Below, one piece after another: positions 9,236 to 17,435 of a stretch of DNA of 64,000 nt. This stretch comes from Lachnospiraceae bacterium KGMB03038. GTDB taxonomy: Bacteria; Bacillota; Clostridia; Lachnospirales; Lachnospiraceae. Where the stretch lies: assembly GCA_007361935.1 (NCBI GenBank), contig CP041667.1, positions 722,001-786,000 on the forward strand. Direction: 5' to 3'. Within the stretch, counting starts at the first letter, position 1. The number at the start of each line of letters is the position of its first letter. The translations under genes were made by a program, and so were the position numbers. The notes under the pieces are model-generated. The model was not told the origin of the DNA. It did not search any database and saw only the letters and a program-made list of their open reading frames with translations.

Positions 9236-10547
9236 AGGACTCCATTTTTAAATACAGAACACTGTAAGGGGGGAGTTCTATCTGGCCGTTCAAAGACAGA
9301 TGTGCGCCGCTTAGAAGATCGAGAGCATCCCCGTTTAAGTCCCCATGGCTGGCGGTATACGCGTTTTCAGAAGCGTTTACGGCGACAAGGATGCGTTCCT
9401 GTTCCGCGGTCCGCCCAAAGATCAGTTGGTGATTGGTGATCACTATATTTTGATAGGACCCGCTGCACAAAGCATCGCTGTTTTGACGGAGATGAATTAA
9501 TTTTTTTATAAATTCCGTTAATTCATTTGGTTTTGGGGTTTCAAAATAAGGACGCAGGGCATAATCGTTATCCGGAGCCTTTTCTCCCAGTTCTCCCCAT
9601 TCGCTTCCGTAGTACAGGCAGGGGATGCCGGGCATACCAAAGAGAAGGCCGTAGGCAAGAGGGATATGCTCCTTGTTGGTCAAAATACTGGCAAGTCTTG
9701 TAACGTCATGGTTGTCCGCAAAGGTCATCAGGTGTTTCCCGCGGTAAATGCACCAGGGGTCCGGGCCGAACTGCCGATGCAGGGAGTGGGCGATCTCGAA
9801 GAGGTTCATGGAGTTGAAGCTGGAATACAGCCCTTTATAACATTCATAGTTCGTGCAGCTGTGCAGCATATCATCATTGACGATCTGATTGTAGTCTCCA
9901 AACAGCACTTCCCCGATCAAAGCGAAATCAGGTTTTAATCCGTTGGTGAAAGAACGGAGTCTGCGCATAAAATTGTGATCCAGGCTATAAGCCACATCCA
10001 GCCTGAGCCCATTGATATCAAAAGTATCCATCCAGAACCGGACACATTCCAGAAGGTAGTCCGCAACTGCCGGATTCTGAAGATTCAGTTTGACCAGTTC
10101 AAAATGTCCTTCCCAGCCTTCGTACCAGAAACCATCATTGTACGCGCTGTTTCCATCAAAATTAATGTAAAACCAGTCCTTATAAGGTGAATCCCATTTT
10201 TTCTCCAGCACATCCTGAAAAGCCCAGAATCCGCGGCCTACATGATTGAAAACACCATCTAGAACAATCTTGATGCCATGGCCATGTAAAGTGCGGCAGA
10301 CCTGGACGAAATCTTCGTTGGTTCCCAGACGGCAGTCGATCCGTTTGAAATCACGGGTATCGTAGCCGTGGTTATCCGACTCGAAAATAGGATTTAATAA
10401 GACCGCATCCACGCCCAGTTCCTGGAGATAGTCGGCCCAGGCTGCCAGATGACGGATACGGGGAACGCATTGGCCGTCATTATGTACCGGAGCGCTGCAG
10501 AACCCGATGGGATAAATCTGATAAAAAATACTGTGATAAGCCCACAT
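9234..10547 (-). CDS. GH13 alpha-amylase family glycosyl hydrolase
   Basis: 437 aa, cytoplasmic (no signal peptide). GH13 motifs are all present: region I DGVFNH (97-102), region II GLRLDVA with nucleophile Asp184, region III IGEV with acid/base Glu213, region IV FADNHD with Asp281. The compact barrel without extra N-terminal domain suits an intracellular maltodextrin-active enzyme (maltodextrin glucosidase or cyclomaltodextrinase type), with exact specificity not predictable here. It is monocistronic, on the strand opposite to its neighbours. Confidence 0.88.
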   Translation of the reverse strand: MWAYHSIFYQIYPIGFCSAPVHNDGQCVPRIRHLAAWADYLQELGVDAVLLNPIFESDNHGYDTRDFKRIDCRLGTNEDFVQVCRTLHGHGIKIVLDGVFNHVGRGFWAFQDVLEKKWDSPYKDWFYINFDGNSAYNDGFWYEGWEGHFELVKLNLQNPAVADYLLECVRFWMDTFDINGLRLDVAYSLDHNFMRRLRSFTNGLKPDFALIGEVLFGDYNQIVNDDMLHSCTNYECYKGLYSSFNSMNLFEIAHSLHRQFGPDPWCIYRGKHLMTFADNHDVTRLASILTNKEHIPLAYGLLFGMPGIPCLYYGSEWGELGEKAPDNDYALRPYFETPKPNELTEFIKKLIHLRQNSDALCSGSYQNIVITNHQLIFGRTAEQERILVAVNASENAYTASHGDLNGDALDLLSGAHLSLNGQIELPPYSVLYLKMES

Positions 10548-10620
10548 ATCTTAAACCTCGCTTTTCAAAATTTAATAAAGACATTATATCAGAAAAATCA
10601 AGAGTTTAACATAGTTTTGA

Positions 10621-10649
10621 TAGACAGGGCGCAAGGAGGGGGATATAAT
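10621..10649 (+). promoter_or_regulatory. Sigma-A promoter of lipoprotein gene
   Basis: -35 TAGACA (10621-10626), 17-nt spacer, -10 TATAAT (10644-10649), 31 nt before the next ATG; RBS AAAGGGGG upstream of the start. Confidence 0.65.
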
Positions 10650-10680
10650 AGAAGTATCAAAATCAAAGGGGGACATTTTT

Positions 10681-11139
10681 ATGAAGAAAGTTCTAAGTTT
10701 TGTGCTGATCTGCTGTATGGCGTTTGGGCTTGCGGCGTGCGGAGCGGAAGAGAAAGAAGACGCGCTGGTCTGCACCATGGAGCAGAGTGGGATGACCTTT
10801 ACCATGCGTATGGACGCGAAAGGAGATAAGATCACTAATGTAGAGCAGGAAACGGTAGTAAGTACAGAAGGCTTTACTGAAGACCAGATCGCGCAGCTTC
10901 AGACAGCGATCGAGGATGCGGCAGCTGCCTATGAGGAAGTAGAAGGAACAGAATACTCTACTGAGGAAGGCGATGGAGAGATCCGCGAAGTGATCTCGAT
11001 TCCAGTAGAGGATGAAGATGTTCTGAAAGCAGTGATCGATAAAGGACTGCTTCCAGTAGATGGAGAAAATGTGACAGAACTTTCTCTGGAACAGACGAGG
11101 GAAAGTCTGGAAGCCAGCGGATGGACGATCGAAGAATAA
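10681..11139 (+). CDS. Small lipoprotein, YehR/DUF1307-like
   Basis: 152 aa. Signal sequence with lipobox (LAAC; Cys at residue 20), then a 130-residue acidic domain (mCTMEQSGMTFTMRMDAKGDKIT...) that resembles the DUF1307 lipoprotein family. Surface-anchored, function unknown. It has its own promoter and terminator and is therefore a single-gene unit. Confidence 0.72.
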   Translation: MKKVLSFVLICCMAFGLAACGAEEKEDALVCTMEQSGMTFTMRMDAKGDKITNVEQETVVSTEGFTEDQIAQLQTAIEDAAAAYEEVEGTEYSTEEGDGEIREVISIPVEDEDVLKAVIDKGLLPVDGENVTELSLEQTRESLEASGWTIEE

Positions 11140-11180
11140 ATAACCAGGGTTTAGGAAAAACTATATAAAATGAATAGAAA

Positions 11181-11231
11181 AGCACTGTAGAAACGGAAAT
11201 ATTCTGGAGTTCCATTCACAGTGCTTTTTTA
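11181..11231. terminator. Terminator between lipoprotein and MATE genes
   Basis: AGCACTGT (11181-11188) pairs with ACAGTGCT (11218-11225), with further internal pairing in the 29-nt loop, followed by TTTTTT. Located between converging genes. Confidence 0.72.
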
Positions 11232-11238
11232 CGTACAA

Positions 11239-12627
11239 CTATTCTTTCTTCAAAGCCGCGGAGAAAATGTGAGGGCCATTCTCCGGTTTGGTTTCCCGGC
11301 GCAGGAAGAGAAGAAACCAGATGAGAAGAAGGACACCCTTAAGGATACTGGAAATGGTAATACTCCACCAGATTCCATTTAAGCCAAGGGCAGTATCAGT
11401 GAGCAAAACCGCAAGGGGAATCCGCAGCGCCGTAAAAAAGATTCCGATCACGGAAGGCGGGATGGTCCGCCCGAATCCAGAGAAAGCCCCGGCCGTGGTG
11501 ATCTCTGTGCTCATAAAAAGCTGAGAAACTCCCAGGATGATCAAGTAATCTACACCCATAGGAAGCAGTTCCGGTTCTGTAATGAAGACGCGAAAGACCG
11601 GAGCCGGACAGAGCATCAGAAGAAGTGTGCAGAAAACACCCCAGATCAGAACAATGCCCATAGCGCAGCGGTAGCCCTTCCGGATTCTGGCGCGGTTCCC
11701 AGCGCCGTGATTCTGGGCGATAAAGGAATTTACAGCCGCGGCAAAACCGTCCGCCGTCATCCAGGAAATAGACTCGATCTGGGATCCAACTTTCTGTACG
11801 GCGACAGCGCCGTCACCGTAACTGGCGACAAAACGGGCAATGATCATAGAAATGCCGGTGAAAAGCATATTCTGGATGGATGTGGGAAACCCGATCCGCG
11901 CGATAGATTTTAAGGAAGCGGCCGCCGGGACCGATTTCCAGTTTATATAAGGGAAGAGGGTCGTGTCTCTAAGGGCGAAAGCTAGGAACATTAATGTAAC
12001 GATAGCCTGAGCCAGCACTGTAGCGATGGCGGCGCCCATAACCCCTAACTTTGGAAATGGCCCCACGCCGAAGATCAATACAGGGTCCATAATGATATTT
12101 ACGAATAATCCGGTGGTAGTAGCCAAAAAAGCGGCCTTGCTGTTCCCGATAGCGGTAAAGATCCCGGTAAACGTCTGATTGAAAAACGAAAAGATCACAA
12201 GGCCGCAGGTAATCTGCAGATAGATCTTGGCGTCTGCAATGACCTTAGGACTGTTCAGTTTAAAGAAATCAATCAGAGGATCCGCAAAAACAGCGCAGCC
12301 AACGCCAAAGAGGATTCCCAGGAGCGCGCAGAGCCAGAGCGCGGCAAAAGCGTACTCTCCTGCGGATTTAGGACGCCCCGAGCCAAGAGCGTGTCCTACA
12401 TTGACTTGTCCGCCCATTTTCGACAGGGCGACAAGACCATTGGAAAGCCACATATACATTCCGGCGGCGCCTACAGCGGCAACGGCATCGCTTCCCACCC
12501 TGCCGATCCAGATCATGTCCGTAAGATTGTAGGCCATCTGGATCAGAGAAGTGGCCATGATCGGGACAGCCAGTTTAGTGAGAGATGGAAGCACAGGACC
12601 ATGGAGCAAGTCCACATTTTTCTGCAT
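11239..12627 (-). CDS. MATE family efflux transporter
   Basis: 462 aa from the ATG at 12627, chosen because GGAGG (12636-12640 on the minus strand) is 8 nt upstream and MATE proteins start close to the 'P.l.sLtkLAvPIMatsLiqmaYNLtDmiWIG' motif; a longer frame reaching 12723 adds 32 unlikely residues. About 12 membrane helices. Family role: cation-coupled export of drugs or metabolites. The gene diverges from rplM. Confidence 0.88.
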   Translation of the reverse strand: MQKNVDLLHGPVLPSLTKLAVPIMATSLIQMAYNLTDMIWIGRVGSDAVAAVGAAGMYMWLSNGLVALSKMGGQVNVGHALGSGRPKSAGEYAFAALWLCALLGILFGVGCAVFADPLIDFFKLNSPKVIADAKIYLQITCGLVIFSFFNQTFTGIFTAIGNSKAAFLATTTGLFVNIIMDPVLIFGVGPFPKLGVMGAAIATVLAQAIVTLMFLAFALRDTTLFPYINWKSVPAAASLKSIARIGFPTSIQNMLFTGISMIIARFVASYGDGAVAVQKVGSQIESISWMTADGFAAAVNSFIAQNHGAGNRARIRKGYRCAMGIVLIWGVFCTLLLMLCPAPVFRVFITEPELLPMGVDYLIILGVSQLFMSTEITTAGAFSGFGRTIPPSVIGIFFTALRIPLAVLLTDTALGLNGIWWSITISSILKGVLLLIWFLLFLRRETKPENGPHIFSAALKKE

Positions 12628-12772
12628 TGCGAAAACCTCCGTAAATAGCAAGATAAACGCGCTCGGCAAGAGCGCGGGCACTATTATAGCACAGTATATA
12701 GGAAAAAGATAGATACAGAGCATAAATCCCGCCGTGAAGGCGGAAAAACCCTGAAAAAATCACGGAAAATGG

Positions 12773-12801
12773 TTGACACGCCAGGAAGCGTATAATATAA
12801 T
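12773..12801 (+). promoter_or_regulatory. Strong sigma-A promoter for rplM-rpsI
   Basis: -35 TTGACA (12773-12778), 17 nt, -10 TATAAT (12796-12801): a consensus promoter. About 100 nt of untranslated leader precede rplM; an L13-type autoregulatory leader is possible here, but I could not verify a fold. Confidence 0.8.
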
Positions 12802-12908
12802 AATGCAGTATGACAAAAGGAGAAACGGCAAGAAACCATAGCCCCGGAGTCTTGTTGATTTCGATAAATGATCATGGAAAATGGAAATGATTTACAGGAG
12901 GTAAACCA

Positions 12909-13337
12909 ATGAAAACTTATATGGCGAATCCAGATAAGATCGAAAGAAAATGGTATGTAGTTGACGCTGCAGGATATACATTAGGCCGTCTGGCTTCTGA
13001 AGTGGCTAAGGTTTTAAGAGGAAAGAACAAACCGGAGTTCACTCCACACATTGACACAGGTGACTATGTGATCGTAGTCAACGCAAAAGACATCAAAGTG
13101 ACAGGCAAGAAGATGGATCAGAAGATCTACTATCGTCACTCTGAATATGTTGGAGGTATGAAAGAGACAACATTGGCTGAGATGATGGAGAAGAAGCCTG
13201 AGAAAGTTGTTGAGCTGGCCGTAAAAGGTATGCTTCCGAAGGGACCTTTAGGAAGAGCAATGATCAAGAAGCTCCGTGTATATGCCGGACCAGAGCATGA
13301 ACAGCAGGCTCAGAAACCGGAAGAGCTGAAGTTTTAA
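12909..13337 (+). CDS. rplM: 50S ribosomal protein L13
   Basis: 142 aa, normal length. KTYMANPDKIERKWYVVDAAGYTLGRLASEVAKVLRGKNKP is a standard bacterial L13 N-terminus and the body contains the conserved HIDTGDYVIVVNA. Early-assembling protein of the large subunit. RBS AGGAGG at 12896-12901. It pairs with rpsI as in most Firmicutes. Confidence 0.98.
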   Translation: MKTYMANPDKIERKWYVVDAAGYTLGRLASEVAKVLRGKNKPEFTPHIDTGDYVIVVNAKDIKVTGKKMDQKIYYRHSEYVGGMKETTLAEMMEKKPEKVVELAVKGMLPKGPLGRAMIKKLRVYAGPEHEQQAQKPEELKF

Positions 13338-13365
13338 GGAAAGGTTTTGAAAGGAGGATATGACA

Positions 13366-13758
13366 GTGGCAAAAGCAAAATTCTACGGAACAGGAAGAAG
13401 AAAAAAATCAGTTGCGAGAGTATATTTAGTACCAGGAACAGGCAATATTACAATAAATAAGAGAGACATCGACGAGTATCTTGGTCTGGAGACTTTGAAA
13501 GTGGTTGTTCGTCAGCCGCTGGTAGCGACAGAGACAGATGGAAAGTTTGATGTGATCGTAAACGTAAAGGGCGGCGGTTATACCGGACAGGCTGGAGCAA
13601 TCCGCCACGGAATCGCAAGAGCGCTTCTTGAGGCAGACCCGGATTACAGACCGGTTCTTAAGAAAGCTGGATTCCTGACACGTGATCCGAGAATGAAAGA
13701 GCGTAAGAAATACGGCCTCAAGGCTGCACGCCGCGCTCCGCAGTTCAGCAAGCGCTGA
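13366..13758 (+). CDS. rpsI: 30S ribosomal protein S9
   Basis: 130 aa ending in the conserved RRAPQFSKR tail that reaches the P-site. I prefer GTG at 13366 (MAKAKFYGTGRRK): the GGAGG at 13353-13357 is 8 nt from it, whereas the ATG at 13360 is only 2 nt away. Co-transcribed with rplM. The mobile element begins downstream of this gene; the 3' end of rpsI is a documented ICE integration site in streptococci, and the reading frame here is intact. Confidence 0.97.
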   Translation: MAKAKFYGTGRRKKSVARVYLVPGTGNITINKRDIDEYLGLETLKVVVRQPLVATETDGKFDVIVNVKGGGYTGQAGAIRHGIARALLEADPDYRPVLKKAGFLTRDPRMKERKKYGLKAARRAPQFSKR

Positions 13759-13780
13759 TTTCAGTTCAAAACAGCTCAAA

Positions 13781-13814
13781 AACCCCGAAACCATGCGGTT
13801 TTCGGGGTTTTTCC
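13781..13814 (+). terminator. rplM-rpsI terminator
   Basis: AACCCCGAAACC (13781-13792) pairs with GGTTTTCGGGGTT (13798-13809) ahead of a T-rich tail. Confidence 0.85.
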
Positions 13815-13856
13815 TTTTCAGATTGTTTGCCCTGTTTTGGCATAGTCTGACCTGTT

Positions 13857-13933
13857 TTAACCCGATTTTTATGGGTTAAATAAAGGACAACCACCCCTAA
13901 AATGAGGGCTAATGGGTTAAATTATAGGACAAC
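13857..13933. repeat. Direct repeats upstream of the partition genes
   Basis: Two near-identical copies of ATGGGTTAAAT-A-AGGACAAC at 13871-13891 and 13912-13933 (the second has one extra T), about 41 nt apart. The first also forms a hairpin with TTAACCC at 13857-13863. Possible ParB/regulator sites, iterons or recombination-related repeats near the element's left end. The surrounding 13815-14057 stretch has no gene. Confidence 0.6.
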
Positions 13934-14057
13934 TTTTTTGGCCTTTCCCTCTCCCCCAAGGTCGTTTTTGCCTTTTAAGCCCTCCGCATTTTTATGCAAA
14001 ATCGGTTTGGCAAAGTTTGACCAAATCTGAACAAATGAATATGATTTTATTGCGAAA

Positions 14058-14086
14058 GCGCTCAGTGTTCCTGCTGGGCGCTTTTT
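14058..14086. terminator. Hairpin terminator at left end of element
   Basis: GCGCTCAG (14058-14065) pairs with CTGGGCGC (14074-14081), followed by TTTTT. Confidence 0.65.
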
Positions 14087-14119
14087 GCATTTCCGGGGAT
14101 TGATGTTCCGGGATCAGAA

Positions 14120-14161
14120 AAAGCCGTCACTCTTTTTAACGAAAGAAGTGGCGGCTTTTTC
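14120..14161. terminator. Second hairpin terminator upstream of parA
   Basis: AGCCGTCAC (14122-14130) pairs with GTGGCGGCT (14148-14156), then a T run. Flanked by A and T runs, so it can work in both directions. Together with the preceding hairpin it insulates the element from rpsI transcription. Confidence 0.7.
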
Positions 14162-14206
14162 TATTTCCAGAACCGAACGCAATCAACAGAAACGAGGTGA
14201 AACATA

Positions 14207-15028
14207 ATGAACACGCAAATCATCGCCGTCGCCAACCAGAAGGGCGGTGTCGGCAAAACGACCACCTGCGCCAACTTAGGGATAGGGCTGGCCCAGGCCG
14301 GAAAGAAAGTGCTGCTGGTGGATGCTGACCCCCAGGCCAGCCTGACCATCAGCCTGGGCAACCCGCAGCCGGACAAGCTGCCCTTCACCCTTTCGGACGC
14401 GATGGGCCGCATCCTGATGGACGAGCCGCTCCGCCCCGGCGAGGGCATCCTGCACGACCCGGAGGGCGTGGACCTGATGCCCGCCGACATCCAGCTCTCC
14501 GGCATGGAGGTGTCCCTGGTGAACGCCATGAGCCGAGAGACCATCCTGCGGCAGTATCTGGACACGCTCAAAGGACAGTATTCCCATATCCTGATTGACT
14601 GCCAGCCCTCCCTGGGTATGCTCACGGTCAACGCGCTGGCCGCCGCCAACAGGATCATAGTCCCCGTCCAGGCAGAGTATCTGCCCGCCAAGGGCCTGGA
14701 GCAGCTGCTGTCCACCATCAACAAGGTCAAGCGGCAGCTGAACCCCAAGCTCCAGATTGACGGCATTCTGCTGACGATGGTGGACAACCGTACCAACTTT
14801 GCCAGGGAAATCGCCGCCCTGCTGCGGGAGACCTATGGCAGCAAAATTAAGGTGTTCGGCACCGAGATCCCCCACTCGGTCCGGGCCAAGGAGACCAGCG
14901 CCGAGGGCAAGAGCATCTATGCTCACGACCCCGGTGGCAAGGTGGCGGAAGCCTACAAAAATCTGACGAAGGAGGTGTTGAAACTTGAAAAGCAGCGCGA
15001 AAAAAGTAGAGCTGGCATCGGTCGATGA
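14207..15028 (+). CDS. ParA-family partition ATPase
   Basis: 273 aa. Deviant Walker A KGGVGKTT at residues 12-19, Walker A' DADPQAS, and ILIDCQPSLGML. Soj/ParA-type ATPase that dimerises on DNA and cooperates with ParB. RBS AACGAGGTG upstream. It overlaps parB by 44 nt. In ICEs such pairs stabilise the circular form or regulate the element. Confidence 0.93.
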   Translation: MNTQIIAVANQKGGVGKTTTCANLGIGLAQAGKKVLLVDADPQASLTISLGNPQPDKLPFTLSDAMGRILMDEPLRPGEGILHDPEGVDLMPADIQLSGMEVSLVNAMSRETILRQYLDTLKGQYSHILIDCQPSLGMLTVNALAAANRIIVPVQAEYLPAKGLEQLLSTINKVKRQLNPKLQIDGILLTMVDNRTNFAREIAALLRETYGSKIKVFGTEIPHSVRAKETSAEGKSIYAHDPGGKVAEAYKNLTKEVLKLEKQREKSRAGIGR

Positions 15029-15914
15029 TCTGTTTTCCACCGAGGAAAGCCGGGCCGACGCCCATAGGGAGAAGGTTCTGGAAATTCCCTTGTCGGAGCT
15101 GCACCCGTTCAAGGACCACCCCTTCAAGGTCAAGGATGACGAGGCCATGATGGAGACCGCAGACAGCATCCGGCAGTACGGCGTGCTGGTCCCGGCCATC
15201 GCCCGCCCCGACCCCAACGGCGGCTATGAGCTGGTGGCCGGACACCGGAGGCACCGGGCCAGCGAACTGGCGGGCAAGGACACCATGCCGGTCATTGTCC
15301 GCGACCTGGACGACGATCAGGCCACCATTATTATGGTTGACAGCAATTTGCAGCGAGAAAGCCTGCTCCCCAGTGAGCGGGCTTTTGCTTATAAGATGAA
15401 GCTGGAGGCCATCAAGCACCAGGGCGAGCGGTCGGACTTAACTTCTCGCCAAGTTGGCGAGAAGTCGCAGACTTCGATTTCTCTTGTTGCGGATCAGGCG
15501 GGAGAAAGCCAGCGGCAGGTCCAGCGTTACATCCGCCTGACCGAGCTGATTCCCGAACTGCTGGATATGGTGGACGAGAAGAGAATTGCCTTCAATCCGG
15601 CCTATGAGCTGTCTTTCCTCAAAAAAGAGGAACAGGTGGACCTGCTGGACGCGATGGACAGCGAGCAGGCCACCCCCTCCCTCTCCCAAGCCCAGCGGTT
15701 GAAAAAGTACAGTCAGGAGGGCCACCTGACCCTCGACATGATGCGGGTCATCATGGGCGAGGAAAAGAAAAGTGACCTGGACAAGATCACCTTCACCAGT
15801 GACACCCTGCGCAAATATTTTCCCCGGAGTTACACGCCCCAGCGGATGCAGGAGACCATCATCAAGCTGCTGGAGCAGTGGCAGCGCAAGCGCCAGCAAC
15901 AGCACGACCGCTGA
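14985..15914 (+). CDS. ParB/RepB/Spo0J-type partition protein
   Basis: 309 aa from a TTG start at 14985, supported by GGAGGTG at 14971-14977. The N-terminal ParB/sulfiredoxin-like CTPase domain shows LVAGHRRHRASELAG and the downstream helix-turn-helix region GESQRQVQRYIRLT. A perfect 11-bp palindrome lies inside the gene (15441-15465). Works with the overlapping ParA. Confidence 0.92.
   Translation: MKSSAKKVELASVDDLFSTEESRADAHREKVLEIPLSELHPFKDHPFKVKDDEAMMETADSIRQYGVLVPAIARPDPNGGYELVAGHRRHRASELAGKDTMPVIVRDLDDDQATIIMVDSNLQRESLLPSERAFAYKMKLEAIKHQGERSDLTSRQVGEKSQTSISLVADQAGESQRQVQRYIRLTELIPELLDMVDEKRIAFNPAYELSFLKKEEQVDLLDAMDSEQATPSLSQAQRLKKYSQEGHLTLDMMRVIMGEEKKSDLDKITFTSDTLRKYFPRSYTPQRMQETIIKLLEQWQRKRQQQHDR
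15441..15465. repeat. Perfect 11-bp inverted repeat inside parB
   Basis: ACTTCTCGCCA (15441-15451), spacer AGT, TGGCGAGAAGT (15455-15465). A dyad of this length is unlikely by chance in coding DNA and is of the right size for a centromere-like (parS) or operator site. Confidence 0.6.
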
Positions 15915-15927
15915 GAAAGGAGAGCCT

Positions 15928-16206
15928 ATGAGGGATATTTCAGCCCGTGAGCTGAAAGGACATAACATTTTGGCTGTGGAGCGATTTCAGGACAGCACCC
16001 GATGGATGATTGAATTTGCGGTCCGCAAGCCCCGTTCCCCCTACGGCAGCCCCGGCGATGAGGTTCGCCTGTTTCTCACCGAGGATGGCTACCGGCAGGC
16101 CCTGGACGCCCAGCGCGGCCAGCAAATCAAAATCAAGCGGTATGCCCACGTTGTAGAGGGCCATATCCTCGATTTCAAACCGAAAAAGAAACGCCGTCAC
16201 CCGTAA
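15928..16206 (+). CDS. Small conserved ICE protein of unknown function
   Basis: 92 aa from ATG 15928, preceded by AAAGGAGAG (15917-15925), 13 nt after parB. Basic C-terminus (FKPKKKRRHP). No recognised domain; contiguous with parAB so probably part of the same operon. A longer in-frame reading starting inside parB is not supported by a ribosome site. Confidence 0.65.
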   Translation: MRDISARELKGHNILAVERFQDSTRWMIEFAVRKPRSPYGSPGDEVRLFLTEDGYRQALDAQRGQQIKIKRYAHVVEGHILDFKPKKKRRHP

Positions 16207-16236
16207 ACCTGCCATCTGCCAAGAAAGGAATGAATT

Positions 16237-16422
16237 ATGTGTACCGTTAGAGAGATTCAAGAGGCCATCCGTGAACACTGCCAATCCCAACATGACATGG
16301 AAAGCACCGAGATCGACCGGGTGATGCAGCGCCTGCCCTTTGTGAGTGAGCAAGACGTTTTTACCCGGCCCCCTGTGCCAAAGCCGCCTTATTCCTGGCG
16401 CAGCCGGAAATATCGCACCTGA
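16237..16422 (+). CDS. Small hypothetical protein
   Basis: 61 aa, ATG at 16237 with AAGAAAGGAA upstream (16219-16228). Polar, helical N-terminus (REIQEAIREHC), Pro-rich basic C-terminus. No family recognised. Directly followed by a terminator. Confidence 0.5.
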   Translation: MCTVREIQEAIREHCQSQHDMESTEIDRVMQRLPFVSEQDVFTRPPVPKPPYSWRSRKYRT

Positions 16423-16425
16423 CCG

Positions 16426-16457
16426 CCGCAGTCTTTTTGAAAGATTGCGGCTTTTTT
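16426..16457 (+). terminator. Terminator after the parAB operon
   Basis: CCGCAGTCTT (16426-16435) pairs with AAGATTGCGG (16441-16450; one G-U pair), followed by CTTTTTT. Confidence 0.75.
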
Positions 16458-16488
16458 CATGCCATGAACTGTGAGAGGAGTGAAGTCA

Positions 16489-17397
16489 ATGGCCGTTTTT
16501 CGCATTGAGCGGACCAAGAATTACACCGTAATGAGCAATTATCATCTGCGCGATAAGGCGCTGTCGCTGAAATCCAAGGGACTGCTTTCCATGATGCTGT
16601 CCTTGCCGGAGGACTGGAACTATACCACACGCGGCCTGGCGAAGATCTGCAAGGAAGGCGTGGATGCCATCGGCGGGGCGCTGCGGGAACTGGAGACCGC
16701 CGGTTACATCGTCCGTCACCAGCTACGGGACCGGCAGGGCCGCATCAGTGACACCGAGTACGTCATCTACGAGCAGCCCCAGCCCAAAGCGCCGGATATG
16801 CCCCACCCGGATACTGCTGGCCCAGATACGGCTTCACCAGATACGGAAAACCCGTATCTGGATAAACCGGATACGGAAAAGCCCGCAGAATTAAATATAG
16901 AGAAATCAAAAACCCAAAAATCAAATACCCAAAAATCAAATACCCAGGGATCAAGTACCGATTCCATTCCCTTCCGGGCAACTGCGGCGGCCAGGCCGCC
17001 GGAACGGAAAGGACGGGATTCGATGTCGATGGAAGAAATGCAGGATTATCGGGAATTGATTCTGGAGAACATCGAGTACGACCACCTGTGCCGTGAGTTT
17101 GAGACCTACCGGGAGGACCTGGACGAGATCGTGGAACTGATTGTGGAGACGGTCTGCGCCAAGCGGAAAACCACCCGTATCGCCGGGGCGGACTTCCCCC
17201 ATGAGGTGGTTCGGTCGCGGTTCCTGAAGCTGGACAGCTCCCACATCGAGTTTGTCATGGAGAGCCTGCACAACAACACCACCGAGATCCGCAACATGAA
17301 GCAATACCTGCTGACCGTGCTGTTCAACGCGCCCACCACCATGAGCAACCACTACACGGCCCAAGTCAACCACGATATGTACGCAGGCGGCTGGTAA
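16489..17397 (+). CDS. Helix-turn-helix replication-initiator-like protein (DUF6017-type C-terminus)
   Basis: 302 aa from ATG 16489 (GAGAGGAG at 16470-16477 upstream). The N-terminal 100 residues (FRIERTKNYTVMSNYHLRDKALSLKSKGLLSMMLSLPEDW) are the winged-helix domain of RepA/DnaD-type proteins found in ICEs. A low-complexity linker carries short repeats (PDTAS-PDTEN; TQKSN twice), and the C-terminal domain (YRELILENIEYDHL) is the DUF6017-type module. Probably supports replication of the excised circle. Family role recalled, not proven here. Confidence 0.75.
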   Translation: MAVFRIERTKNYTVMSNYHLRDKALSLKSKGLLSMMLSLPEDWNYTTRGLAKICKEGVDAIGGALRELETAGYIVRHQLRDRQGRISDTEYVIYEQPQPKAPDMPHPDTAGPDTASPDTENPYLDKPDTEKPAELNIEKSKTQKSNTQKSNTQGSSTDSIPFRATAAARPPERKGRDSMSMEEMQDYRELILENIEYDHLCREFETYREDLDEIVELIVETVCAKRKTTRIAGADFPHEVVRSRFLKLDSSHIEFVMESLHNNTTEIRNMKQYLLTVLFNAPTTMSNHYTAQVNHDMYAGGW

Positions 17398-17435
17398 CGG
17401 CCGCTTTTCTGCTGCACTGCCGAAGGAGGCACGAT

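Noticed and set aside
16800..16960. Short direct repeats as a CRISPR-like array
   Set aside because: The GATACGG/CAAATACCC repeats are in-frame low-complexity codons of the replication-type protein, with no regular spacers.
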